Shown one piece after another: positions 8,075 to 16,575 of a DNA stretch of 64,000 nt. The position numbers were made by a program, and so were the translations under genes. This DNA comes from CAZKNF01 sp964554105. Its GTDB lineage: Bacteria; Bacteroidota; Rhodothermia; Rhodothermales; VXPQ01. Numbering within the stretch: the stretch's first letter is position 1; each line of letters starts with the position of its first letter. The stretch is from contig CAZKNF010000005.1 in NCBI GenBank assembly GCA_964554105.1, forward strand, positions 1-64,000, written 5' to 3'. Below the pieces are notes generated by a model. It saw only the letters and a list, made by a program, of their open reading frames with translations. It was not told where the DNA came from and searched no databases.

Positions 8075-10435
8075 CTACGGCCCGGTTGATGGGATTTGCG
8101 TTCCATCGTAGCGAGTAGGAGGCACGCCATAGAGCTGCCGAAACACGCGAGCGAAATAGTCGGCATCTCGATACCCCACCGCGTCGGCGACGTCTTTTAC
8201 AGCTCCTGCACCGCCGTCCAGCAGCTGCGCCGCTCGCTTCATCCGCATCAAGCGAATCAGACCGGCGGCAGAGAGCCGGGTCGCCTTGCGCACTTTGCGC
8301 TGAAGCTGGCGAGCGCTCATGTTCAGCTCGTCGGCCAACCAGTCGACGCCGAAATTACTATCAGGGATATGCTGATCCACTACGGCTACGACCTGCTCGA
8401 TGAACTCAGCCTCGGCCGAGGTGACGCTTACTCCCGAGGGCTCCAGCAACATGCGCCCGCGGTATCGTTCCCTGAGCAGACGCCTGAGTTCAATCAGATT
8501 CTCTGCGCGCTTCCTGAGCTCGGCTGCGTTGAACGGTTTGTAGATGTAGTCGTCCGCACCCGCGTCGAGCCCCTCGATTTTGTCTCCGGATGCTGCGCGC
8601 GCGGTGAGCAATACGACCGGTATGTGGTTGATCTCCGGGTCAGACTTGATCGCGCGGCAGAGTTCAAACCCATCCATGCCCGGCATCATGACGTCGCTGA
8701 TGACCAGGTGCGGCTTCAACTCGCGAACGCGCTCCAATCCGGATTCTCCGTCCGCCGCCTCTGCCGTCCGATAGCTGGCTGCAAACTGTGCCGCGACGTA
8801 GGATCGTACATCATCGTCGTCCTCGATGACGAGGATGAGCGGGGCGTCATCAGCGGGCACCTCAGCGATTGGCCGCTTCTGGTACATCCCACCATTCTCG
8901 GAGTCGCGCGTGCGCGCACGGATCGGCCCGAGAGGTTCAACATCGGCGCTGACGGGCTTTTCGGATGCTTCCGTATAAGTGGCTTCCGGCGCGACGAAAG
9001 CAGAGCCTTGCTCGGCGGGCATGTCTTCCGCCTCCAGGACTGGCAGACGAACCATGAACTGGCTTCCGAATCCCGGTTCGCTCTCTACATCGATGTCGCC
9101 GCCGCACAAGTCGACGAGTTCACGAACGAGGGCGAGGCCGATGCCGGTGCTCGCCTGCTTCTGATGCGAGCCGGGTGAATCCACCCGGTAAAAGCGGTCG
9201 AAGATGTAAGGAAGCTCCTCAGCACGAATGCCCTGCCCCGTATCTCGAACACAGATCTCAACCACACCGTCGTTCTCAGATAACGTAATCCGGACCCGCC
9301 CACCGTTCCCGGTAAACTTCAGCGCATTTGACAGCAGATTGTCGACGATTTTATCGACGATAGAAGCATCGAACACGGAGATGAGCTCATCAGGCTCGGA
9401 GTGGTAATCCACGGCCACGTCCTTCCGCTCACCGAGCATCCGAAATCGGGACGCCGCCTCAGATACTAGCGCAGTGAGATTGCCCGCCCTGGGATGCAGT
9501 TCCATCTGATGAGCATCCATACTGGCTAGGTCCAGGAGTTCGTCGATATGGTTCCGGAGGCGCCGTCCGCTGCGCTGCATCGCCGGCAGCAATTTGCGCC
9601 AGCGCGCATCCATCGGCCCATATTCTCCTGCCAGGGCGTCTTCGATCGGACCGAGAAGCAGCGTGAGCGGCGTCCTGAATTCGTGGCTTAGATTGGCGAA
9701 AAACCGCGATTTGATGTGTTCGATCTCGCGAAGCTCGGCCTCATGCGCCCTTGCTTTTTTGCGGAGCACATTCGCACGTCGGAGGGCTTCATATTGCTTG
9801 TACCTGCTCACGTACAGCAAGCCGCTGATTCCCGTCGCGATGAACGTCATTACGAACAGGGTCACGATCCGGCTGACCTGCGGTGGAACGACCTCCAGTC
9901 GAGGCGACGCCCATTCCATCGTGACGATGTAGAACGTCGTGATTGACGCGCCGAGAACGAGGCTTTGCCAGGGCTGATACGGCAGCGTGCCCACCGCTGC
10001 CAGCATGGTAAGCATGAGGTAACCGGCCGTAAACTCGGTCCGACCGGTCGCGATGTCGTCCGCCGTAATCGCGACCGCGATGGCGATTACGATGCCTGAC
10101 ACAAGTGCGCGCGACCATTCCGGCCGTACGCGCGAGACGCCAATCGCGGCGAGACTCAAGATGAAGACGATCAGCTTATCCCACAGCACGACCGTTTGGG
10201 TCGGGTCGATCCCGTCGAAGCTCCAGGCGAAGCTGTGATCCGTCGCAACGTACCCGATCATGACGGCTGCGATGCTGAGAACGCCCAGAATGCCTGCCGT
10301 CGTGGCCCCGACTTTACTGTATCGGAGGATCACATCCCGAAAACCTGCATCGCGCTCGTACGGCAGAGGGAGGAGATAGCGGACCGGGGTCTGCTTCACC
10401 TCGTGGATGAGGTCTGAGAATCGCATCCCGCTCAT
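8075..10435 (-). CDS. Hybrid sensor kinase/response regulator with AraC output
   Basis: The frame opens at 10456; GGAG-ACGTC-ATG supports the start at 10435 (786 aa). About six membrane helices occupy residues 40-210, then a short coiled coil leads to the HisKA box FFANLSHEFRTPL with the phospho-His at about 251. The HATPase part has DNLLSNALKF, VRDTGQGI and GIGLALVREL. A receiver domain follows (VIEDDDDVRSY; phospho-Asp in LVISDVMMPG at about 580), then an AraC helix-turn-helix pair (NMSARQLQRKVRK, GYRDADYFARVFRQLYG). This is the Bacteroidota-style one-protein two-component system, but the sensor is a membrane bundle instead of the periplasmic beta-propeller found in carbohydrate HTCS proteins. 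It is the last gene of the leftward catabolic run and may regulate it. Confidence 0.92.
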   Translation of the reverse strand: MSGMRFSDLIHEVKQTPVRYLLPLPYERDAGFRDVILRYSKVGATTAGILGVLSIAAVMIGYVATDHSFAWSFDGIDPTQTVVLWDKLIVFILSLAAIGVSRVRPEWSRALVSGIVIAIAVAITADDIATGRTEFTAGYLMLTMLAAVGTLPYQPWQSLVLGASITTFYIVTMEWASPRLEVVPPQVSRIVTLFVMTFIATGISGLLYVSRYKQYEALRRANVLRKKARAHEAELREIEHIKSRFFANLSHEFRTPLTLLLGPIEDALAGEYGPMDARWRKLLPAMQRSGRRLRNHIDELLDLASMDAHQMELHPRAGNLTALVSEAASRFRMLGERKDVAVDYHSEPDELISVFDASIVDKIVDNLLSNALKFTGNGGRVRITLSENDGVVEICVRDTGQGIRAEELPYIFDRFYRVDSPGSHQKQASTGIGLALVRELVDLCGGDIDVESEPGFGSQFMVRLPVLEAEDMPAEQGSAFVAPEATYTEASEKPVSADVEPLGPIRARTRDSENGGMYQKRPIAEVPADDAPLILVIEDDDDVRSYVAAQFAASYRTAEAADGESGLERVRELKPHLVISDVMMPGMDGFELCRAIKSDPEINHIPVVLLTARAASGDKIEGLDAGADDYIYKPFNAAELRKRAENLIELRRLLRERYRGRMLLEPSGVSVTSAEAEFIEQVVAVVDQHIPDSNFGVDWLADELNMSARQLQRKVRKATRLSAAGLIRLMRMKRAAQLLDGGAGAVKDVADAVGYRDADYFARVFRQLYGVPPTRYDGTQIPSTGP

Positions 10436-10555
10436 GACGTCTCCACCAGGTGTCACGTTCGAACGAGCGTCCGGGCGAACGGCACTACATACCGCCGGAC
10501 ATGGAGTGGATCATCGATCTTAGGGAGATGTCACGGAAGGCGCAAACCTAATCGT

Positions 10556-10606
10556 ACGCAACCACGGAAATTCTGTATTCTGCGTAACGTCAGTCACGCA
10601 ACCACG
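10556..10606. repeat. Direct repeat ACGCAACCACG x2, 40 bp apart
   Basis: ACGCAACCACG occurs at 10556-10566 and again at 10596-10606, exactly 40 bp start to start, in the spacer between the phosphodiesterase and the hybrid regulator. On the minus strand it reads CGTGGTTGCGT, with a related GTTACGCAGAAT between the copies. Paired direct repeats about four helical turns apart fit AraC-family sites. Binding is inferred only. Confidence 0.5.
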
Positions 10607-10622
10607 CATATTGACCCTTGCG

Positions 10623-11870
10623 CTATTCGCTCGCGTCCGTCAGATGCTGGGCCGGCTCCAACACCTCGAGATCGGCCTCCGCATTGACCACCGAGCCGTT
10701 TATGGGATCGAGTCCCAGCAGGGAGGCGGCGAGATTGGCGGCATCACTGTTGCGGATCGGCTGCAACTCCGCGTCGAAGCCCGGGTGTGCGACGCCCGGA
10801 TCACGTCGGCTCAAGTGGTTGATCTCATACAAATCCCCAGCCGCCACGTCCGCCCCCCACACGTAGAACGGAATCGTATAGTCCTCAGGACGCGTCTTGC
10901 TGCCATGATCCCAGCCCTTGCCCCCGTGATCGGCGGTTAGCACGACGACCGTATTGCCTCGCAGTTGAGGATCTGCCTCGATGCCGTCAAGCACGTATCC
11001 GAGCATTCGATCTACACGTCGGATGGAGCGCATGTAGGGGCTCCATGAGATCAAGCTCCAGCTCCACACATGTCCCTTCGAATCCGGATCGCGGATGTGC
11101 AAGAATGTGAACGCCGTGGGGTCGGCGCGAAGCTCGCTTACCATGCGCTGGGTGAGATCCTCACTGTCGCTGTCAAAAACGAATCGATCGATGTCCCCGT
11201 TCAGCGAATCGGGTGAGGCGTACTTCGAATCCGCAGCGACGCCGTCGAAGCTCTGATTCAACACCGCCAGTTTAGGCTTGCTGACGTAGACGCCGGACCG
11301 CAGGTCGGCACTCTCCACGACGTCGAAGATGCTCGTGACGTACTCACCCTTCCTGGAGTGCAGCGTCGCATCGCCCGGATCCCCGTTCGAGGTCCAGCTG
11401 TGACCGTGGTCTCCCAACACGGGACGGCCCGTCAGCTGCGCGATGTGATTGGGCATTGTGTTGATGTAGTCGCTATCGGTGCGTGCGTTGTCGGTGAATG
11501 CTCCCCCGGTGCGCATGCGGTAGAAATTCGGAAGCTCGTCGGGCGACTGGCGAGAAATCGCATCAGGCCTCAATCCGTCTACACTGATGAGGACGACATA
11601 ACGGTCGGTTTCGTCGCCTGCTCGGAGACCGTCACGTTCGATCGCATAACCGCCAGAGGCATCAGCAAGACGAATGCCCGGGGATTCCGGCTCATCGGCC
11701 GGGAACGTCCCATCGGAAAACGCGGGGGTCTTGGGCAGCATGGCACTGCATCCCGCAAATCCGATCAGGATGAGGCTTAAAACGATGACATGGATCCACG
11801 GATGCCGGCGAATTCCTACGTCTTCTCCGGCATACACGGTCGCGCTCGGACGGGCTCCTCGAGTTCTCAT
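10623..11870 (-). CDS. Lipoprotein type I phosphodiesterase/alkaline phosphatase family
   Basis: 415 aa. A long cytoplasmic lead is followed by the lipobox segment LILIGFAGC near residue 41, so the protein is probably a lipid-anchored periplasmic or outer-membrane enzyme. The alkaline-phosphatase superfamily core is visible: VVLISVDGLRPD (metal-binding Asp), INTMPNHIAQLTGR (Thr or nearby residue as nucleophile, followed by the NH motif), DPDSKGHVW, and VVLTADHGGKGWDHG with the Asp-His pair. Members hydrolyse phosphodiesters or phosphomonoesters with two zinc ions. It lies upstream of the hybrid regulator and downstream of the phosphotriesterase-like gene, all leftward. The substrate is not clear. 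The start ATG has no strong ribosome-binding site and is taken because no other start precedes the signal. Confidence 0.85.
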   Translation of the reverse strand: MRTRGARPSATVYAGEDVGIRRHPWIHVIVLSLILIGFAGCSAMLPKTPAFSDGTFPADEPESPGIRLADASGGYAIERDGLRAGDETDRYVVLISVDGLRPDAISRQSPDELPNFYRMRTGGAFTDNARTDSDYINTMPNHIAQLTGRPVLGDHGHSWTSNGDPGDATLHSRKGEYVTSIFDVVESADLRSGVYVSKPKLAVLNQSFDGVAADSKYASPDSLNGDIDRFVFDSDSEDLTQRMVSELRADPTAFTFLHIRDPDSKGHVWSWSLISWSPYMRSIRRVDRMLGYVLDGIEADPQLRGNTVVVLTADHGGKGWDHGSKTRPEDYTIPFYVWGADVAAGDLYEINHLSRRDPGVAHPGFDAELQPIRNSDAANLAASLLGLDPINGSVVNAEADLEVLEPAQHLTDASE

Positions 11871-12058
11871 TGTAGTGTGGATGAGCTTCTACAACTAACG
11901 GCGATGGGTGTATTGTTTGATTTTACAAATTCCATGCCGGCTGATGGTTCCGTCGAGACGGACGGCGTCGGCCGCCCTGGTCTGTCTGCAAGAGCACACA
12001 GTCGAAAACGTGCCGATCCGAAGGTTGACATGCAGTCGCAACGCCGTGCACCCGACAC

Positions 12059-12997
12059 TCAGCGATCGATCGGACCGGGAGTGAACGCCAGCGCGCGTGC
12101 GGGATTGTGGATGAGCAAATCCTGGATGGCCGGTTCCGATAATCCTTGCTCGCGCAGCCAGGGTACGAAGCGCCAGAGAATGTACGTCAGGCCCGGACCG
12201 CCGCCGGTGCCGTAGCTCGGCAAGTACGATCGGCGAGCCAGATCGCCCCCGAGCAGAATCTGCCTGCCGAATCCTGCGTCGGTGAGCCGCAGGATGATGT
12301 CGATCCGATCCCGATCCGGGTAGTACTTTTCCTTGCTGATCTGGTCGAAGGAAAGATAGGCGCCGCTGGCGGCCACCTCCGAAAGGTAGGCCCACTCCAG
12401 CTTACGATCGAGATGTCCGATGATGATGTGCTGCGGCGTGACGCCCTCACTTTCAAGCAGCGCAACCTGTTCCAGCGCCATCGTCCCGGCCTCCGTGTGG
12501 GTCGAGACGGGCGCTCCGGAGACCAGGTGGGCGCGTGCCGCAGCACGAAAGACTTTTTCGGCGTGCCGGCTGATCTCGTTCAGTGTCGAAGCGGCTTTAA
12601 TCACGCCCGCCCGCACGTCCGTTCCGTCGATACCGGTGTTCACGTCGCGCGCGAACCAATCGGCCAGACTCTCCACCGTCTCGTCGTTGCCCAGGCGCGC
12701 GGAGAATCGGTCTTTGTTGAAGCCGGTCGCACAGATGATGTGCACCCCTGTGCGCACGGACAGGCGGTGCAGCCCCGCAGCATCGCGACCATAATCGGCC
12801 GTCGACATCTCGACAAGACCCCGCCCTCCTGCCTCATGAAACCATCCAAGCTCCCGGGCCGCCGCTTCCTCATCGTCGAGGACAAAGTCAAGCGCGACCA
12901 GATCGCTTGGAGGCTGCCCGAGCAGGTGCTCGTGCCCGTAACAAATACCAAGCGCGTCGGGCGCGATGTCGCCGAGCACCGTCCGGATTATCTCCAC
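12059..12997 (-). CDS. Phosphotriesterase-family (amidohydrolase) protein
   Basis: 312 aa, the usual family length. The metal-binding plan is complete: HEH at residues 22-24, the bridging carbamylated Lys at about 134 in GVIKAAST, His in PVSTHTEAGTM, His in IIIGHLDRK, and Asp in LLGGDLARR. No signal peptide is present. The family includes true phosphotriesterases, lactonases and phosphotriesterase-homology proteins whose substrates are mostly lactones or phosphorylated sugar lactones; residues here do not decide between them. The neighbours (FAD oxidoreductase and sulfatase upstream, phosphodiesterase downstream, same strand) fit a catabolic role, with this enzyme opening a lactone or ester made by an oxidase. 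It is separated from the FAD gene by about 100 bp holding a simple ATGATGACG-like stretch. Confidence 0.85.
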   Translation of the reverse strand: MEIIRTVLGDIAPDALGICYGHEHLLGQPPSDLVALDFVLDDEEAAARELGWFHEAGGRGLVEMSTADYGRDAAGLHRLSVRTGVHIICATGFNKDRFSARLGNDETVESLADWFARDVNTGIDGTDVRAGVIKAASTLNEISRHAEKVFRAAARAHLVSGAPVSTHTEAGTMALEQVALLESEGVTPQHIIIGHLDRKLEWAYLSEVAASGAYLSFDQISKEKYYPDRDRIDIILRLTDAGFGRQILLGGDLARRSYLPSYGTGGGPGLTYILWRFVPWLREQGLSEPAIQDLLIHNPARALAFTPGPIDR

Positions 12998-13101
12998 GGA
13001 AGATCAACAATCATAATGATGACGATGGTTATGATGACGATGATTGTGAAGACGACGCTGCTGCTGTGACGGACACATCACGCCGGGGTCAGGCGGAGAT
13101 C

Positions 13102-14358
13102 CTAAATCACCGCCCCCATCGCACGCAGGCGCGCCTGAAGATCCGAGATCCGCACATCGCGTGGGGATCCGCTCGACCGCACAGCCAGCGCGGCGGCAGC
13201 GCCGGCAGCCTGGCCCATCGCCATGCACTGGCCCATGCTCCGAACCGAAGCGTGGGCGTCGTGATCCGCCGAAAGACAGCGCCCCGCGACGAGCAGACCG
13301 TCCACCTTCTGCGGGAGCAGGCAGCGGTACGGGATATCGTACGTCTCGCCCTCCGGGAGGTATTCCCAGCGCGTATCGCCGCCGGCATGATGGTCTTCGA
13401 TGGGTGCACCGCACCGGGCGACAGCGTCGTCGAACTTCTTCGCCTCGACGACATCGAGCCGGGTTAGGCGGTGTTCGCCGTAGATGCGCCGGCTCTCGCG
13501 GACGCCGATCTGGGTGCTCAGCTCGGAAAGCACCGAGCGCTCATACCCGGGAACGTAGTCACGCAGAAAACGGGCGTACTCGACGGCCTGGCGCCGCCCC
13601 TCGACCTCGGCCGCGCTGAGCTGCACGGGGTCCGTCGCATCCACATTCATAACGCGCGTCATGTTGGTCGCCATCACGCCCTCGAACGGCGTAATGTGAA
13701 TGCTGCCCTCGCGGCGTGGTAGTGCGTACCCCGCCTCCGCCGCCTCGTGCATCCACTCGTGAAGCCGGTCCTTCGTGACCAGCCGCGCCCGCTCGACATC
13801 TACATTTATGACGCGAAACGTGGTCGTCAGGGACTGCACGGGCCCGTCCGCCGGACCTTCGAACGGGGCGCCGGCCGCCGCCGCGACATCAGCATCACCG
13901 GACGCATCGATGACCGCCGCAGCCTCGATGTGCGTCAGCCCGGATTTGCTTGCGGCAATCACGCCGGCGACGCGGTCGTCCTTCACGACGGCGTCGAGAA
14001 CGAAGGTATGGAAGAGAAGCCTCACGCCGGCAGCGCCCGCCAGCTCCTCCCATACTACTTTCAGCGAGCTCGGATCGTACGTGATGCCGTCACCGGCGCC
14101 GTAGGTGTTCGGGCGGATCAGCGCCACGCCGCGGTCCATGAGCGCCTTCACCACCGCGTCAGGCACACCTCCAACCACCTTTCGCGGCGGGTCGGACGGT
14201 GTGTAGAAGCCGTAGAACGTATCCAACACCTGCGTGCTGATGCCGCCCATGAAGCCGTAACGCTCGACGAGCACGACGTCCGCACCTTCCCGAGCAGCCG
14301 TGATAGCTGCCGTCGCTCCGGCGGATCCGCTGCCGACGACCAGCACGTCGGCCTTCAT
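13102..14358 (-). CDS. FAD-dependent oxidoreductase
   Basis: 418 aa from the ATG at 14358, which begins MKADVLVVGSGSAGATAA, a standard Rossmann dinucleotide motif with the Glu of VVLVERYGFMGG ending the second strand. A GTG at 14397 is also in frame and overlaps the stop codon of the sulfatase gene by GTGA, so an alternative start 13 residues earlier, with translational coupling, is possible. GISTQVLDTFYGF and the later GVIAASKSGL, VIDASGDADVAAAAG and GLLVAGRCLSADHDAH place it in the FAD_oxidored (PF12831-like) family, whose members oxidise or reduce small polar substrates. There is no signal peptide. Position directly behind the sulfatase suggests oxidation of the desulfated product. Confidence 0.85.
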   Translation of the reverse strand: MKADVLVVGSGSAGATAAITAAREGADVVLVERYGFMGGISTQVLDTFYGFYTPSDPPRKVVGGVPDAVVKALMDRGVALIRPNTYGAGDGITYDPSSLKVVWEELAGAAGVRLLFHTFVLDAVVKDDRVAGVIAASKSGLTHIEAAAVIDASGDADVAAAAGAPFEGPADGPVQSLTTTFRVINVDVERARLVTKDRLHEWMHEAAEAGYALPRREGSIHITPFEGVMATNMTRVMNVDATDPVQLSAAEVEGRRQAVEYARFLRDYVPGYERSVLSELSTQIGVRESRRIYGEHRLTRLDVVEAKKFDDAVARCGAPIEDHHAGGDTRWEYLPEGETYDIPYRCLLPQKVDGLLVAGRCLSADHDAHASVRSMGQCMAMGQAAGAAAALAVRSSGSPRDVRISDLQARLRAMGAVI

Positions 14359-14393
14359 CTGATGGTGTATGGCGGAAACGTAGGTTTGCAAAC

Positions 14394-16295
14394 TCACCAG
14401 TCGATCTCTATGCCGTGCGCCGCAGCGTCGACGTTCCACTCATCCAGCAGTATCTTGGCCGACCGATGATCGTAGTGATCGCGCGTCAGCACGCCCGCCG
14501 ACCGCGCCAGGTCGATCACTTCCTGCCGGATTTCATCCGAATCGTCACCGACCGCCTCGATCGCGTTCATCGCGTGCGTCCGCGCCTTCGGATTCGCGGA
14601 CTGCAGGGCCTTTATGAATCCGGCCCGGGCGACGTTCTTCTCGCCCAGATTGTACAGCGCCTCCGATGCGACCACAACTACGTTTGGTGAGGGATCATCC
14701 AGAGCATCCTTCAGTTCCGCGACAGCCGACCGCGCATCCGAACCGACCATCAACATACCCGTCGCTCCCCAGTACCGAATGGCGCTGTCGTCAGATTCCA
14801 GAAATTCCGTAAGCAACGGCACGTCGTCGCTCGTCGCCGTCGTCGCTGTCTCCGCCGCGTCGATGATGGACTCAAGCGGTACTTCCCCGCTTCGCATGTA
14901 ATCGTAGACACTCATGTCTCCCGCTCGGCGGATCAGATCGGCCTCGGGAATGAACCCGCTGTCCTTGATGTCCAGCAGCCAATCGCGATTCGCCTCTCGC
15001 ATCCGTTTCAGAACGTCCGAGTAGGCGGGATCATTGACCAGATTATTCACCTCCCACGGATCGTTTGCCGTATCGTACAGCTCCTCCGCCGGCTTCGGTT
15101 TCCAGTGTGCGGCCTGAACGTCATCGCATGCGCCGTCCCGGCAAGTCGCTTCCCACGAGTTGATGGAGGCGGCCTGCCACAGGTAATCGAGGTACTGCCC
15201 GTAGATCCGGTACGGCATGTAATTACGGATGTATCGATAGCGCTCGTCACGCACCGCACGGCTCATATCGTACTTCTCATCCATCCTGCCGCGAAACATG
15301 AAAACATACTCCGGCTCCGCAACCGTCTGGTCGCCCAGGAAGGCGCTCCCCTGCATCCAGTCGGGCACGGGAGTACCGATGATGCTCAGCAGCGTTGGCG
15401 CCAGATCGACAAGGCTGATCAACCGATCGACACTGCCGCCCGGCTCGCCCGCGGGTCTGAGATGCTTGAATTTTTCAGGGATGCGCACGAGGAAAGGCAC
15501 GCGCGTCCCGGTCTCGTAGACGAAACGCTTGCTGCGCGGCAGGACGCCTCCGTGATCGCCGTAGTAGAAGACGATCGTATTATCCGCCTCGCCGCTTTCC
15601 TCCAGTTCCTCCAGCATCCTCCCGATCCAGACATCCATATCCTCGATGCTGTCGTAATACTGCGCCCAGTCCCGGCGAATGTCGGGCGTGTCGGGATGAT
15701 AGGGAGGCAGCGTAACTTCGTCCGGATCGTGCCTCAGCTCGTCGAGCGGCTTCCAACGGTGGATCGTGTATTCGTGGGATTGGTGGTTGTTGAATACGGC
15801 GAAAAACGGCTGTCCATCCGCCCGATTCCGGTAGTGCGCAGTGTCACTTGATTCATGCCAGATGTCTCGGGTTTGATCGAGCGCAATGTTGTAGTCTTCC
15901 TTGTCGTTGTTCGTCGTGTAGTATCCCGCACCGCGCAGAAACTCCGGCAGCAGGGTGATCGCATCCGATTTCCGATAATTGCTCCTCTGATGCTGCTGAC
16001 CTCCGGACGTCGCGTAGATTCCGGTGATGATCGTATTGCGCGAAGGTGCGCACACCGGCGCATTCGCGTAGGCGCGCGTGTACATGAACGACTCGGAGGC
16101 GAGCTTGTCGATGTTCGGCGTCGTCGCGAAATCATCCCCGTACGCTCCCACAAACGGACTGTTGTCTTCGCTGACCAGCCAGAGGATGTTCGGCAGCTCC
16201 GCCGACTGTCCGGCCGATCGCTGCGGGAGGACGCCGAGAACGACCATACAACAGATGAGTAGGGGTACGCCGGCTTTCATAACGGTTTTGCGCAT
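14394..16295 (-). CDS. Exported sulfatase with C-terminal HEAT repeats
   Basis: The frame opens at 16346; the ATG at 16295 begins MRKTVMKAGVPLLICCMVV, a proper signal peptide (633 aa). The formylglycine motif CAPSR (Cys at about 82) lies in the expected ANAPVCAPSRNTIITG, and metal ligands are seen in WLVSEDNSPFVGAYG and FYYGDHGGVLPRSK. The domain order matches arylsulfatase/N-sulfoglucosamine-sulfohydrolase-like enzymes of family S1. After about residue 480 the protein continues with HEAT-type helical repeats (LLTEFLESDDSAIRYWGATG, AVAELKDALDDPSPNVV, AGFIKALQSANPKARTHA), an addition known in some Planctomycetota and Bacteroidota sulfatases. It would remove sulfate esters from a polysaccharide or its fragments. 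A formylglycine-generating enzyme is not in the window. Confidence 0.9.
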   Translation of the reverse strand: MRKTVMKAGVPLLICCMVVLGVLPQRSAGQSAELPNILWLVSEDNSPFVGAYGDDFATTPNIDKLASESFMYTRAYANAPVCAPSRNTIITGIYATSGGQQHQRSNYRKSDAITLLPEFLRGAGYYTTNNDKEDYNIALDQTRDIWHESSDTAHYRNRADGQPFFAVFNNHQSHEYTIHRWKPLDELRHDPDEVTLPPYHPDTPDIRRDWAQYYDSIEDMDVWIGRMLEELEESGEADNTIVFYYGDHGGVLPRSKRFVYETGTRVPFLVRIPEKFKHLRPAGEPGGSVDRLISLVDLAPTLLSIIGTPVPDWMQGSAFLGDQTVAEPEYVFMFRGRMDEKYDMSRAVRDERYRYIRNYMPYRIYGQYLDYLWQAASINSWEATCRDGACDDVQAAHWKPKPAEELYDTANDPWEVNNLVNDPAYSDVLKRMREANRDWLLDIKDSGFIPEADLIRRAGDMSVYDYMRSGEVPLESIIDAAETATTATSDDVPLLTEFLESDDSAIRYWGATGMLMVGSDARSAVAELKDALDDPSPNVVVVASEALYNLGEKNVARAGFIKALQSANPKARTHAMNAIEAVGDDSDEIRQEVIDLARSAGVLTRDHYDHRSAKILLDEWNVDAAAHGIEIDW

Positions 16296-16575
16296 TTCGT
16301 CGAATCCATCACGCTCAGTCATCAGACCCGCTGCATCGTCCTTCAAATGAACGTGCTAGCGCGGCAATGCGCAAACAGGAAGCGGGAGCGTTGAGGATCG
16401 CTCGCTCCATACACCGTCGACGCGTCGCCAACGGAAGCAGTACTGACTCCTCGGCGTGCCCGATGTGAGAATCCCGTTGAAGTTAGAACAGATACCCCAC
16501 CGTGCATGTACGCACGACGCTTTTACAACTGCCACGCACGTGAGAAAAATGCTTCAACTTCGCGAGGAGATAAAC

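Noticed and set aside
12907..13467. Asp-rich frame (NDDDGYDDDDCEDD) between PTE-like and FAD genes
   Set aside because: Comes from a simple ATGATGACG-type stretch in the spacer at about 13013-13050, then reads antisense through the FAD gene.
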